From positions 1 to 34,756 of the forward strand of contig CALRAD010000011.1 of the NCBI GenBank assembly GCA_943350395.1: a stretch of DNA of 34,756 bases, read 5' to 3'. The stretch is from Candidatus Peribacteria bacterium (GTDB lineage: Bacteria; Patescibacteriota; Gracilibacteria; Peribacterales; Peribacteraceae). The first letter of the stretch is position 1. Each line of letters opens with the position of its first letter. Below, piece after piece: positions 6,904 through 16,700 of the stretch. Made by a program: the position numbers and the translations under genes. The notes under the pieces were generated by a model. It was given only the letters and a program-made list of their open reading frames with translations, made no database searches and was not told the origin of the DNA.

Positions 6904-7755
6904 ATGACAGCAGCCGCATTGATCACGCTTCGTGAGACACTCGAGACGTCTTTGGTGATTGGCATGATTCTTACGATTCTTTCGCGTTTGGGTCAGGATC
7001 GCAGGAAACGTTTCGTCTGGATGGGAGTCGGCTCGGGGATCGGCTTCAGTATCATTGTTGCCTTTTTGTTTCACGTTTTTGCGGCAAGTCTGCTCGAGGA
7101 AGCGAAAGAGGTCTACGAAGGTATTTTGATGCTTGTTGCCGCTGCACTTCTGACATGGATGATTCTCTGGATGATGCGGATGGGATCAACGCTTCGCGCG
7201 TCGATCCAGCGGGATGTTACGCTCTATGCGCTCTCCGGTCAGTCTTTTGCAATTTTTCTCCTCAGTTTTACGACAACCGCGCGTGAGGGAACCGAGATGG
7301 TGATCTTCCTCAATGCTGCGTTTTTGAGTGCGAAGTCGAATCTTCATCATCTTGCAGGCGCGCTTGCAGGAATCACGGGCGCACTTCTGATCACCGTGTT
7401 GATCCTGCGTGGCAGCAGGAAATTTTCGCTCCATTCATTTTTCGTGGGCACCGGAGTGCTTCTACTTCTCTTTGCCGCAGGACTTCTGTCGCACGGTATC
7501 GGTGAACTGCAAGAAGCCAATATCTTCACGGTTTTGCAGGCTTCCGTGTGGGATTTGAGAGCGGTGCTTCCCGAGGAAACTCTTCTCGGCGGCATCCTCG
7601 AATCGCTCGTTGGCTACAGCGATCATCCGACGGTGCTTCAAATTTCTGCATACATTCTCTATCTGTCGGGTGCGGCGTTTCTTTGGAGGAGAATGAGATC
7701 TTCCCCCACCCCTAACCCCTCCCCCGAGGGGGGAGGGGAATATCGTTCTCACTAA
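6904..7755 (+). CDS. FTR1-family iron permease
   Basis: This 283-residue polytopic membrane protein carries the two family signature motifs, RETLE (residues 10-14) and REGTE (127-131), which bind and carry Fe3+ in FTR1/EfeU permeases. About seven hydrophobic helices are seen, as usual for the family. I chose ATG 6904 because RETLE then lies ten residues from the N-terminus, as in homologues; a TTG at 6859 would add an unlikely leader. The last 14-16 residues (PTPNPSPEGGG...) come from a palindromic repeat that runs into the gene, so the native C-terminus has probably been replaced or extended. It follows the histidine kinase closely. No EfeO or EfeB partner is present, so the iron source and oxidase remain unknown. 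Confidence 0.88.
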   Translation: MTAAALITLRETLETSLVIGMILTILSRLGQDRRKRFVWMGVGSGIGFSIIVAFLFHVFAASLLEEAKEVYEGILMLVAAALLTWMILWMMRMGSTLRASIQRDVTLYALSGQSFAIFLLSFTTTAREGTEMVIFLNAAFLSAKSNLHHLAGALAGITGALLITVLILRGSRKFSLHSFFVGTGVLLLLFAAGLLSHGIGELQEANIFTVLQASVWDLRAVLPEETLLGGILESLVGYSDHPTVLQISAYILYLSGAAFLWRRMRSSPTPNPSPEGGGEYRSH

Positions 7756-7835
7756 AAAAAGTGCTTCCTTCCCAGAAAGCAAAATGACCTTTTTCCCTCT
7801 CCACCTCAGTGGAGAGGGGCAGGGGTGAGGACGGG
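7700..7835. repeat. Inverted pair of palindromic repeats (family 2, locus 2)
   Basis: Unit one, read on the minus strand, has a 10-bp stem CCCCTCCCCC/GGGGGAGGGG (7716-7738) and the tail TTAGGGGTGGGGGA. Unit two, on the plus strand, has the stem CCCTCTCCAC/GTGGAGAGGG (7795-7818) and a tail CAGGGGTGAGGAC. The layout equals that at 3201-3323. The first unit overlaps the 3' end of the FTR1 gene. The pair lies between convergent genes and may act as a bidirectional terminator. Confidence 0.7.
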
Positions 7836-7856
7836 GGAAGGATTGAGGATGGGGGA

Positions 7857-9224
7857 TCAGTTCGCTGCAATAAATTCCTGCATCGCAATATCGGTAGTTC
7901 CTCGCGTCTGTTCGGTTGTGAGAGGGGATCTCTTCGCGACTGATTTCGGAATAGCGTTGTAGCGTGCGGCGAACACTTCGTCGCTTCTCTCTCCCGACGG
8001 CAGACGCACGCTTCGCTTCCACGCGATTTCGTTTCTGCGAACCGTGTGACCATTCACGAGGAGATCATTCGGTGCGGTTGAGCTGAAGTACGGACCGCTC
8101 ATGACGACTGACCGATGATCGTCGATGCCGAAGATGTGGACGAATGCTTCGTCGTCGCGGCTGTAGGACTGGATGACGATCGGACCGGGGGTGTCATTCA
8201 CGAAGGTCAGATCCTGCTGTCCAGGGAAGATCGTCGCGTCGAGTCCCACACCGTATTTCTCGTAGTATGTGACATAAAGGCTGTGGCTTTTCTGCTTGAG
8301 AATCGGGAAACCTGCTCGCAGTACGGCTCGGTAGACCGTTGTCGATGCCTGGCAAATGCCCCCGCCCGGGAACATCTTGAGGTCTTTTCCATTGAAGATC
8401 GTCAGCGCCAATTTCCATCCGGTTCCGAGATCCACTCTGCCACCAAGCGCACTGTTGAAGGAGAACTCCGCTCCCTCAGGGATCACAATATTGTGCACCT
8501 GCTCATTGATCGCTTTTCTCACGTTCCACTTTCTGCCCTCACCGGAGCCTTTGAAGTTCGACTGACCGCTTGCGAGAAGTGTCAGCGTTCCCTGTACGGT
8601 CATGCCGCTTTCGGCCAGCGCAGAGATCGTCGGAGAGACGGATTCGACTGCGATTGATACGCCCGAATTGTTCGTTTCGAGTGCATGTTTTGCGATGGTC
8701 GATACGGATGCCGTGTCATAGCGGTAGCCGGTTTCCGCCGTACAGCTTGTTTCGATTCGTATCACTCCTTGCAGATCGACCTCTTCTCGGAGGATCGAAC
8801 ACGCCGACGGTTTTTGGAGAGAATCCATCGAGAGAGTGTTCAAATATTCTTCGATACTCTTTTGGTCGACGCTCGCATGGATACGTCGTGTCATATCTCG
8901 ATCGAGCGTGATCCACTCGGGGTGGTCTGCCAGCGAGATGGTCGTTGCACTCAGAACCGTGCCCGTACCTGTCGTGAATTGGACGGTGACCGAGCGCGTC
9001 ATGAGTGCTCTCTTCATGCGCATGGCTTCTCTCAGATTCCTGACGGAGTCCGTGTCGAGTGGTGCTGCCTGATGTTCCGCCGCATTGCTTTCGGATGTGA
9101 CAGAGGCAGCCAGCGGAGCAGTGAACGTTCCCGTTCCTCCAATGAGTGTGACCATGGCCAGTGCGACGACTCCGGTTTGCATACTATGGAGACGTGCGTA
9201 CTCAGTGATTCTGTTTGTATTCAT
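7857..9224 (-). CDS. VanW-family secreted protein
   Basis: This 455-residue precursor (ATG 9224) starts with a hydrophobic signal segment (about residues 16-38) and should be exported. After an N-terminal region of unclear fold, residues about 250-385 are a VanW domain: FSFNSALGGR, then GGGICQASTTVYRAVLRAG, the HSLYVTYYEKYGVGLDATIF segment and DLTFVNDTPGP. VanW is linked to glycopeptide-resistance clusters and is widespread in Gram-positive and CPR envelopes. Its reaction is not known. The C-terminal 70 residues are basic and not recognised. The gene has its own -10 box (TATAAT) ten bases before the start, and a repeat separates it from the asparaginase gene. A longer frame from 9269 would add 15 residues and is unlikely. 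Confidence 0.85.
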   Translation of the reverse strand: MNTNRITEYARLHSMQTGVVALAMVTLIGGTGTFTAPLAASVTSESNAAEHQAAPLDTDSVRNLREAMRMKRALMTRSVTVQFTTGTGTVLSATTISLADHPEWITLDRDMTRRIHASVDQKSIEEYLNTLSMDSLQKPSACSILREEVDLQGVIRIETSCTAETGYRYDTASVSTIAKHALETNNSGVSIAVESVSPTISALAESGMTVQGTLTLLASGQSNFKGSGEGRKWNVRKAINEQVHNIVIPEGAEFSFNSALGGRVDLGTGWKLALTIFNGKDLKMFPGGGICQASTTVYRAVLRAGFPILKQKSHSLYVTYYEKYGVGLDATIFPGQQDLTFVNDTPGPIVIQSYSRDDEAFVHIFGIDDHRSVVMSGPYFSSTAPNDLLVNGHTVRRNEIAWKRSVRLPSGERSDEVFAARYNAIPKSVAKRSPLTTEQTRGTTDIAMQEFIAAN

Positions 9225-9234
9225 TGTTGAAAGT

Positions 9235-9240
9235 ATTATA
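9235..9240 (-). promoter_or_regulatory. -10 box of the VanW gene
   Basis: TATAAT on the minus strand, ten bases before the ATG at 9224. The -35 region (TTTGCA at 17 bases) is weak. Confidence 0.5.
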
Positions 9241-9291
9241 ACATATTTTAATAAATATGCAAATACCAAATTGAAAGAATCAGAAAAGGAG

Positions 9292-9350
9292 CGGGATTCC
9301 TGCCCGTCTGTAGCCCGAAGGCAAAGGCGGGCTTCCCGCGAATGACAGGT
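9292..9350. repeat. Palindromic intergenic repeat
   Basis: An imperfect inverted sequence (GATTCCTGCCCG ... CGGGCTTCCCGCG, inner arms GCCCG/CGGGC) lies just after the asparaginase stop. It has the look of a dispersed REP-like element and could end asparaginase transcription. Only this one copy is seen here. Confidence 0.45.
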
Positions 9351-9353
9351 TTT

Positions 9354-10700
9354 TCAGACAAGCTCACCAACCATATTGCTTTCCATTGCATCGTAAAATC
9401 TTCGAAGATCCACTGAGTTGTACACAATGCCGAGTCCCTTTTTGTAGGCAAGAGGTTGAATGTTCAGTTTGTGAAGGACGTAGTTTACTTTCGCTTCGAA
9501 TGCACTTGGAGACGTGTTCAGGATAGGAAGTGTTCGATGTATGAGTGGTACGTTTTCGCGGACCGCCGCTCCTGCTTTATACGTTCCGGTCTGTACCGTC
9601 GAATCAGGGAAGGGTGCCTCGAACAGAACAATTTTGCCGTGATTTGCGGCTGTCATCGCAAGATCGACAAGTGTGTCATCGGCTGTAGCGGAACCGAGCT
9701 GCGTCAGGAGTGATACTTTTTGCTGGATCAAATGTTGTGCGAATGATTCCGTGGATTTGTCGCTGAGTTGCACAGGGTAAAGATCGGCTGCGTGTGTGAT
9801 GTTCGTGAACGGGTCATACGGTTTTTTGTTTTCCAGTGTCATGGCATGGCTGGCGATTTCCAGACTGCCGGAATTTTTTCCGGTTCCGAAGTCGATAAGT
9901 GCAGGTGCAAGTCTGTGCAGCGTGCCGTCTCTGGCTGCTTGCGCCCAGTCTGTCGCGTCGTATTCCTGGCTGGTCTGATTCCACGGTGCAAACGCATTCG
10001 TTGTTTTATCACCTTGCTTTGCAGCCCATGTGGCACGGCTTACTTTCAAGCCGCAGGCAACCATCACCTCGCAAATTCTTCTGCCGGCCGATGCGGCGAT
10101 TTTCGATGTGACGATCGCTCGTTCCATTTGATCTTTGGCATCGGATCCTTTTTCCAGCGCAGGATACTGCGATCCCGTGAAGACGATGCTTTTCGGGAAT
10201 CCTTGCAGCATGAATGAAAGGTAGGAAGCGCCTTTCGACATCGTGTCTGTTCCATGCGTGATGATGATGCCGTCGTACAGATCGCCTGCTTCCTCTTCCA
10301 GAAGCACGATCATTTCAGCAATAAATCTCCATTGTTGGACCGTCATTTGAGACGAATCGGCATTCATAAGATCGCAGAGTTCCAGATGGATTGACTCGTC
10401 TTTCGGCATTTGCAACGCGTTGAAACTCTCTCGTAAATTTTCCGTCGGGGCGTATCCTTCCGTTGTGCTCTCGGATTGGAATGTCCCGCCGGTTCCAAGA
10501 ATAACCAGAACTTTTTTCTCATCTTTGCGATGCTCTTTCAATCGATCACGCAGAGTGGATAGGAATTTTTTGAAATCCGGAGCATGCTCGCTTTGCAGTC
10601 TTTCATAATTCGGGATGGTTCGTTTTAGGCTCGCGGTTTTGGCATATTGTTTAAGATCAAAGGAATCTTCGTGTTGCCGATTGCGGGATGATGGAGGCAT
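9354..10700 (-). CDS. L-asparaginase/glutaminase-family amidohydrolase
   Basis: This 448-residue protein is of the asparaginase I/II type, which hydrolyses asparagine to aspartate and ammonia. Catalytic positions are all present: T73 in GTGGTF, Y83 in EGYAP, S116/S117 in NADSSQM, T151-D152 in HGTDTM and K228 in RATWAAK. There is no signal peptide, so it should be cytoplasmic. About 60 residues precede the first conserved strand, longer than in simple asparaginases and reminiscent of the GatD subunit of archaeal Glu-tRNA amidotransferase. No gatE lies nearby, so an ordinary asparaginase is the better call. TATAAT ends four bases before the ATG. It lies downstream of the giant surface-protein gene, from which a strong hairpin separates it. 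Confidence 0.85.
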   Translation of the reverse strand: MPPSSRNRQHEDSFDLKQYAKTASLKRTIPNYERLQSEHAPDFKKFLSTLRDRLKEHRKDEKKVLVILGTGGTFQSESTTEGYAPTENLRESFNALQMPKDESIHLELCDLMNADSSQMTVQQWRFIAEMIVLLEEEAGDLYDGIIITHGTDTMSKGASYLSFMLQGFPKSIVFTGSQYPALEKGSDAKDQMERAIVTSKIAASAGRRICEVMVACGLKVSRATWAAKQGDKTTNAFAPWNQTSQEYDATDWAQAARDGTLHRLAPALIDFGTGKNSGSLEIASHAMTLENKKPYDPFTNITHAADLYPVQLSDKSTESFAQHLIQQKVSLLTQLGSATADDTLVDLAMTAANHGKIVLFEAPFPDSTVQTGTYKAGAAVRENVPLIHRTLPILNTSPSAFEAKVNYVLHKLNIQPLAYKKGLGIVYNSVDLRRFYDAMESNMVGELV

Positions 10701-10704
10701 TCTG

Positions 10705-10710
10705 ATTATA
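10705..10710 (-). promoter_or_regulatory. -10 box of the asparaginase gene
   Basis: TATAAT on the minus strand, four bases before the ATG at 10700. It is very close to the start codon and leaves essentially no leader. Confidence 0.4.
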
Positions 10711-10715
10711 TTCCG

Positions 10716-10746
10716 CGTTACCCCTGAATGTGATTCAGGGGTAACG
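10716..10746 (-). terminator. Perfect 14-bp hairpin after the giant surface-protein gene
   Basis: CGTTACCCCTGAAT and its exact complement enclose a 3-nt loop, starting eight bases past the stop at 10755. There is no T-run after it, so it may act as an RNA-stabilising or attenuating hairpin rather than a classic terminator. It also lies immediately upstream of the asparaginase -10 box. Confidence 0.55.
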
Positions 10747-10754
10747 TGTGAAAG

Positions 10755-13700
10755 TTAGAAACCCAGCGGTGACAGAAGCTTGCTTGCAGCAGCGGAACCT
10801 GCCGCGAGAATGGTCATGAGGGTTGCGTAGAAGATGGCACCGAATCCAGAATCTTCATTTGCTCCTGTTTTCTGTCCGGGTTTGATGGCAGTCACCTGCG
10901 ACTTGTCCGTAGTTGAGGCATAGAAGTTTCGGTCATTGCTACCCGTCTGCGGGAGGATCACCGGAGGATAGAAGGTCGGAGGCGTTACTTGAGGAGGAGT
11001 GACGACTGGAGGATAGAAGACGGGAGGTGTTGGTGGATTATACGGTGGGTAATAGGGAGGCGGCGTGTATGGCGGATAATAAGGAGGAGGCGTGTAGGGT
11101 GGAACATATGTCTGCCCAGTGATCGTCGTGCTGTCTGTCGACGTCTGGCCGTTCACTGTTACGATATTTTGGACCACCGTATTATTGCTGACGTCGCTTC
11201 GAACCTGTGCATCGAGTGTGATCGTGCGACTGCTGTTCGCCGCAACGGTCAGGTTCGTCCATGTCACGTTCTGTCCGTTGATCGTTCCGCCGTCACTGAC
11301 GGTGAGAATCGTGAGTCCGTACGGTACGGTATCGCTTACCGTGAGGTTGCTTGCAGCGGTACTTGAGTTATTGGTGAGAATAATCGTGTAATGGAGCGTA
11401 TCTCCAGCTGTTGCATTCGTACGGTTATCCGTTTTGTACACCGTCAGATTCGTAGCCTCCGGACAGACGAGCGTTGTGGTTACCTGGCTTGTGTTGTTCG
11501 CGGCATTCGAATCGGACGTTGCACTCGAGACTGTTGCTGTTGCCTGCGTTGTGGTCGACGTACAGTTGCTGATCGTCGGCACGGAGAAGGCGAAACCAAC
11601 AATGAGAATCTGACCGACAGTCATATTGCCCAGTGCACAGTTCAGTGTGCTACTGACAAGTGTGCATATTGCTCCTGCTGCGGAGACATAGGTAAGACCT
11701 GCTGGGACAGGGATGATGAGGCTCCCTGATTGTGCCGTATTCGGTCCGTTATTCGTAATTGTTGCGTTATAGACCGCATTCGTTCCTCTATTGCTTGAGC
11801 TCGGACCGGTGAGTATTACCTGCATATCCGCGATCTGCGATGTCGGACAGGTGAGAGTCGTATTTGCGGAGCTCGAGTTATTCGTCTGATTTAGCTCGGC
11901 GGTACCGCTTGTGATCGTCGCGGTGTTTGTGACTGTGGCTGCTTGTGAGCACGGAGTGACTGTCTTTCCGGTGAAGTTGAGTACGATCGTCGCACCGATG
12001 CTTGGGGCGAGTGTTCCAACCAGACACTGAATCTGTGTCGTATTGAGGACGGTACAGGTGACACCTGTCGGAGCAGTGAACGAGACGTAGTTCAGGTCGG
12101 CAGGAATGACATCTGTGACAATGACACCCGTTGCCGTTCCCGTTCCTATATTGGAGGCGACAATGCTGTAGCTCACTGCGCTGCCTCTTACAGCCGTCTG
12201 CGTACCGGTCTTCAAAATGCTCAGATCAGGCGTGTTTACGGTCGGGCAGAGAATGGCGGTGCTCACCGTGCCACTCGTATTGTTGGACAGAATTGGGTCA
12301 CTGAGTTGGCTGACGACCGTTGCGGTGTTCAGGGCAACTCCTGTGGTACAGCTTTGCATGGTCGGGACGTTGAAGGCGATGATGAAGTTCACAGACGAGC
12401 TTGGGCCGAGAGCGGAGAGACACACGATGCTCGCGCCGCTTTGGCTGCAGCCGGCGCTCGATGCGGATTGGTTGAAGGTGAGATTTTGGCCCGACGGGAT
12501 CTGATCAACAACTTTCACGTTTGCGGGAGTCAGGGACGGACCGAAGTTGGTGACTGAGAGGCTGTAACTGAGGACTTGTCCGCGTGTCACCGTTGTCGGT
12601 CCTGTTTTCTGGATGAGGAGATCTGCCTGCTGGATGCACGTGACTGAGGTTGCAACAATCTGGCTCTGATTATTCACCGGATTCGGATCGGTCGTCGATG
12701 TGCTCACCGATGCCTGGTTGATGATTGTGCTGTTGCACAGGGCATTTGCAGGAACGTTGAATGCAACCGTTACTGTCGCACTCTGACCATTTGTCAGTGT
12801 GAGGTTATTGCAGAGAATGTTACTGCCGTTCTGGATACAGTTACTAGAACTCTGAGAAGCATTGAACGTGAGACCTGCAGGGATCGGATCGGCAAGCGTC
12901 ACATTTGTTGCGGTACCCGGGCCTGCATTCGTTGCAGTCAGCGTGTAGAGAGCTACACCTCCCTGAAGGACTGTTGCAGGTCCGCTCTTACTGATCGAGA
13001 GATCTGCTGTAAGAGGAGGAGCACATGTGACGGTTGTGCTTACGGTCTGACTTTGGTTATTGGCAGGATTCGGATCGGTCGTCGATGTACTGACAGATGC
13101 AGCATTCAGGATCGTACTGTTACAAGCGGCATTGGCAGGAACATTGAATGCAACGGTGACGCTTGCAGACTGACCACTTGTGAGGGTCAGGTTATTGCAG
13201 AGAATGTTACTGCCGTTCTGGATACAGTTACCGGAACTCTGAGAAGCATTGAACGTGAGACCTGCAGGAATCGGATCGGCAAGCGTCACATTTGTTGCGG
13301 TACCCGGACCGGCATTTGTTGCAGTCAGTGTGTAGAGAACAACACCTCCCTGAAGGACTGTTGCAGGTCCGCTCTTCGCAATCGAGAGATCCGCAGTCAC
13401 CGTCGGACAAGTGAGGGTCGTCGTGACATTCGACTGGTTATTGCCGGTACTCGGATCGGCGACAGATGACGTAATCGTTGCCGTATTGGTGACAGTTGTC
13501 TGCGAACAGTTCTGGCTTGGAGCAAGTGTTGCGAAGGTGACGGAGACGATCGGACTCGAAAGACCTGAGAGAAGGCTTGGGATCGTACACTGCAGCGTGT
13601 TTCCGGTGACCGCACAGTTTACGCCCGAGGATGATACGAACGTCAGTCCTGCAGGAATCTGATCATTGATGACAACATTTGTTGCAGTTGAAGGACCGAA

Positions 13701-16700
13701 GTTGGTGGCGATCAGTGTGTAGGTAATCTGGTTTCCTGCAACGATCTGTGCAGGACCAAATTTGGTGATGGAGAGGTCGGCGCTGGCACTCGCTGGACAC
13801 GTAAGTGTTGTCTGGAATTGGCTCGAGTTGTTGCCGGAGTTTTGGTCAGCAGTGCTGCTCTGGATGGTTGCCGTATTTGTCACGCTTCCTTGCGTGCAGT
13901 TTTGGTTGAGCGTTGCGTTCAAGGTAATCGTGAACGTCTGTGACGTGCTCGGTGTGAAATTTCCAAGAGAGCACTGCACCTGCTGGCCGACTTGGCTGCA
14001 GGCTCCCGTCGACGATACGAAGGTCATTCCCGCTGGAATCGGATCTGTGATCGTTACGTTTGTGGCGGTCGATGGTCCGTTGTTGCTTGCAACAATCGTG
14101 TAGACGAGATTGGTGCCGAATTGGGCGGTCTGAGGACCGATTTTGACGATCGAAAGATCAGACGTATTGACGACCGGACAGTTGACGCTCGTATTCACCT
14201 GGCTCTGATTGTTGTTCGCATTCGGATCGTTGTCACTCACAACCGATACGGTGTTTGTTGCGACGGAAGGCGTGCATGTTTGATTCACGGGAACATTGAA
14301 GACAATCGTGATCGTAAGCGGTTGCCCTGCGGTCATGCTTCCGATGAAGCAGGCGACTTCATTTCCGCTGTTGATCAGAAGACAGCTGGCTCCGGTTGCG
14401 GAAACGAGGCTGAAGCCGTTTGTTGCTGATACGAGATTCGAGATATTGTCATGAATGACGACGTTCGTTGCAGTTGCCGGACCGTTGTTGATGACAGAGA
14501 GCGTATAGGTCACGGTGCCTCCGCGAGTCACGGATGCAGGTCCGGTTTTCAAGATCGACATATCTGCAGTGACAACGGGACACGTCACCGTTGTCTGTAC
14601 GGTTTGGCTTTGGTTATTATTCGGATTCGGATCAGTCGAGGACGTGCTCACCGATGCCGTATTTTGGATCGTCGCATTGCATGTGAAATTCTGAGCAACG
14701 TTGAACGCAATCGTGACTGTCGCAGACTGACCATTCGTAAGAGTCAGGTTGTTGCACAAAATATTACTGCCGTTCTGGATACAGTTTCCGGAGCTCTGCG
14801 ACGCATTAAACGTCAGTCCCGGAGGAATCGCATCCGCAAGCGTCACGTTATTGGCCGTTGCAGGTCCTGCATTCGTCGCAGTCAGTGTGTAGCTGACAAC
14901 ACCACCCTGCAGAACAGAACTCGGTCCGCTCTTTACAATCGAGAGATCCGCATTGATGACAGGGCATGTTGCTGTTGTCTGTACGGTCTGGCTCTGATTA
15001 TTCGAAGAATTCGGATCGGTCGTCGACGTACTGACAGATGCCGTATTGAAGATCGTACTCTGCGTGCAGTTTTGGATCGTCGGCACGTTGAAGGCAATCG
15101 TGACTGTTGCCGACTGACCATTGGTGAGAGTCAGGTTGTTGCACAAAATATTGCTGCCGTTTTGGATACAGTTTCCCGAACTTTGTGACGCATTGAACGT
15201 GAGTCCCGAAGGAATCGCATCCGCAATCGTCACGTTGTTTGCCGTGTTCGGTCCCGCGTTGAATGCTGTCATCGTGTAACTCACGATGCCGCCGCGAACG
15301 ACGGAGAGAGGACCCGATTTCACAATCGACAGATCGGCAGTCTGACACGTCACCGTGGTCTGTACGGTTTGGCTTTGGTTGTTATTGGAGTTTGGATCAG
15401 TGGTTGATGTACTCACGGATGCAATGTTCTGGATCGTCGTATTGCATGTGAAATTCTGAGCAACGTTGAAGGCAATCGTGACTGTGGCAGACTGACCATT
15501 CGTGAGAGTCAGGTTGTTGCACAAAATATTACTGCCGTTCTGGATACAGTTTCCGGAGCTCTGCGACGCATTGAATGTCAGTCCCGGAGGAATCGCATCC
15601 GCAAGCGTCACGTTATTGGCTGTTGCAGGTCCTGCATTCGTCGCAGTCAGTGTGTAGCTGACAACACCGCCTTGCAGAACAGAACTCGGTCCGCTCTTTG
15701 TGATCGACAAATCTGCGGTGATACATGCCACTGCCGTCTGCACGGTCTGGCTTTGGTTGTTGCCTGCATTTGGATCAGTGGTTGAAGTACTGACTGATGC
15801 CGTGTTGAAGATCGTACCGTTACAGGTAAATGAGTTTGAGACATTGAATCCAAGAATCACGCTGAGGCTCTGTCCATTTGTCAGTGAGAGGTTACTGCAC
15901 ACGACATTGGAACCGATTAACTGGCAGCCTGCAGAAGTTTGAGACGGGTTGAACGTAAGTCCGGATGGAACCGGATCGGTGATCGTGACACCGTTTGCGG
16001 GGCCGGGACCGGCATTCGTTACCGTGATCTGATAGCTGATGAGTCCACCTTGCGTTACAGAACTCGGTCCATTTTTTGTGATCGACACATCTGCACTTGG
16101 ACATGTCACGGTCGTCTGCACAGTCTGACTTTGGTTGTTTCCTGAATTCGGATCGGTCGTTGAAGTGCTTACCGAAGCCGTGTTGAGGATCGTGCTTTGC
16201 GTGCAGTTTTGGATCGTCGGCACGTTGAAGGCAATCGTGACTGTTGCTGACTGACCATTGGTAAGAGTGAGGTTATTGCAGAGAATATTATTGCCATTCT
16301 GAATACAGTTCCCCGAACTTTGTGATGCATTGAATGTGAGTCCCGAAGGAATCGCATCCGCAATCGTCACGTTATTGGCCGTGTTCGGTCCCGCGTTGAA
16401 GGCAGTCATCTGGTAACTCACGACGTTGCCTTGCTGCACGGAACTTGGTCCGCTTTTCGTCATTGAAAGATCGGCAGTCGGTGTCGGACATGTCACCGTT
16501 GTCTGCACTGTCTGGCTTTGGTTGTTGCCTGCATTCGGATCAGTGGTTGAAGTACTGACAGATGCAATGTTCTGGATTGTTCCGTTACAGGTAAATGAGT
16601 TCGAGACGTTGAGTGCAATCGTGACTGTTGCCGACTGGCCATTCGTGAGAGTCAGGTTGTTACAGATAATACTGTTGCCGCTCTGGAAACAGTTCCCAGA

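Noticed and set aside
9354-10700. GatD subunit of Glu-tRNA(Gln) amidotransferase
   Set aside because: The N-terminal extension is similar in length, but no gatE is nearby and the catalytic pattern fits ordinary asparaginases.
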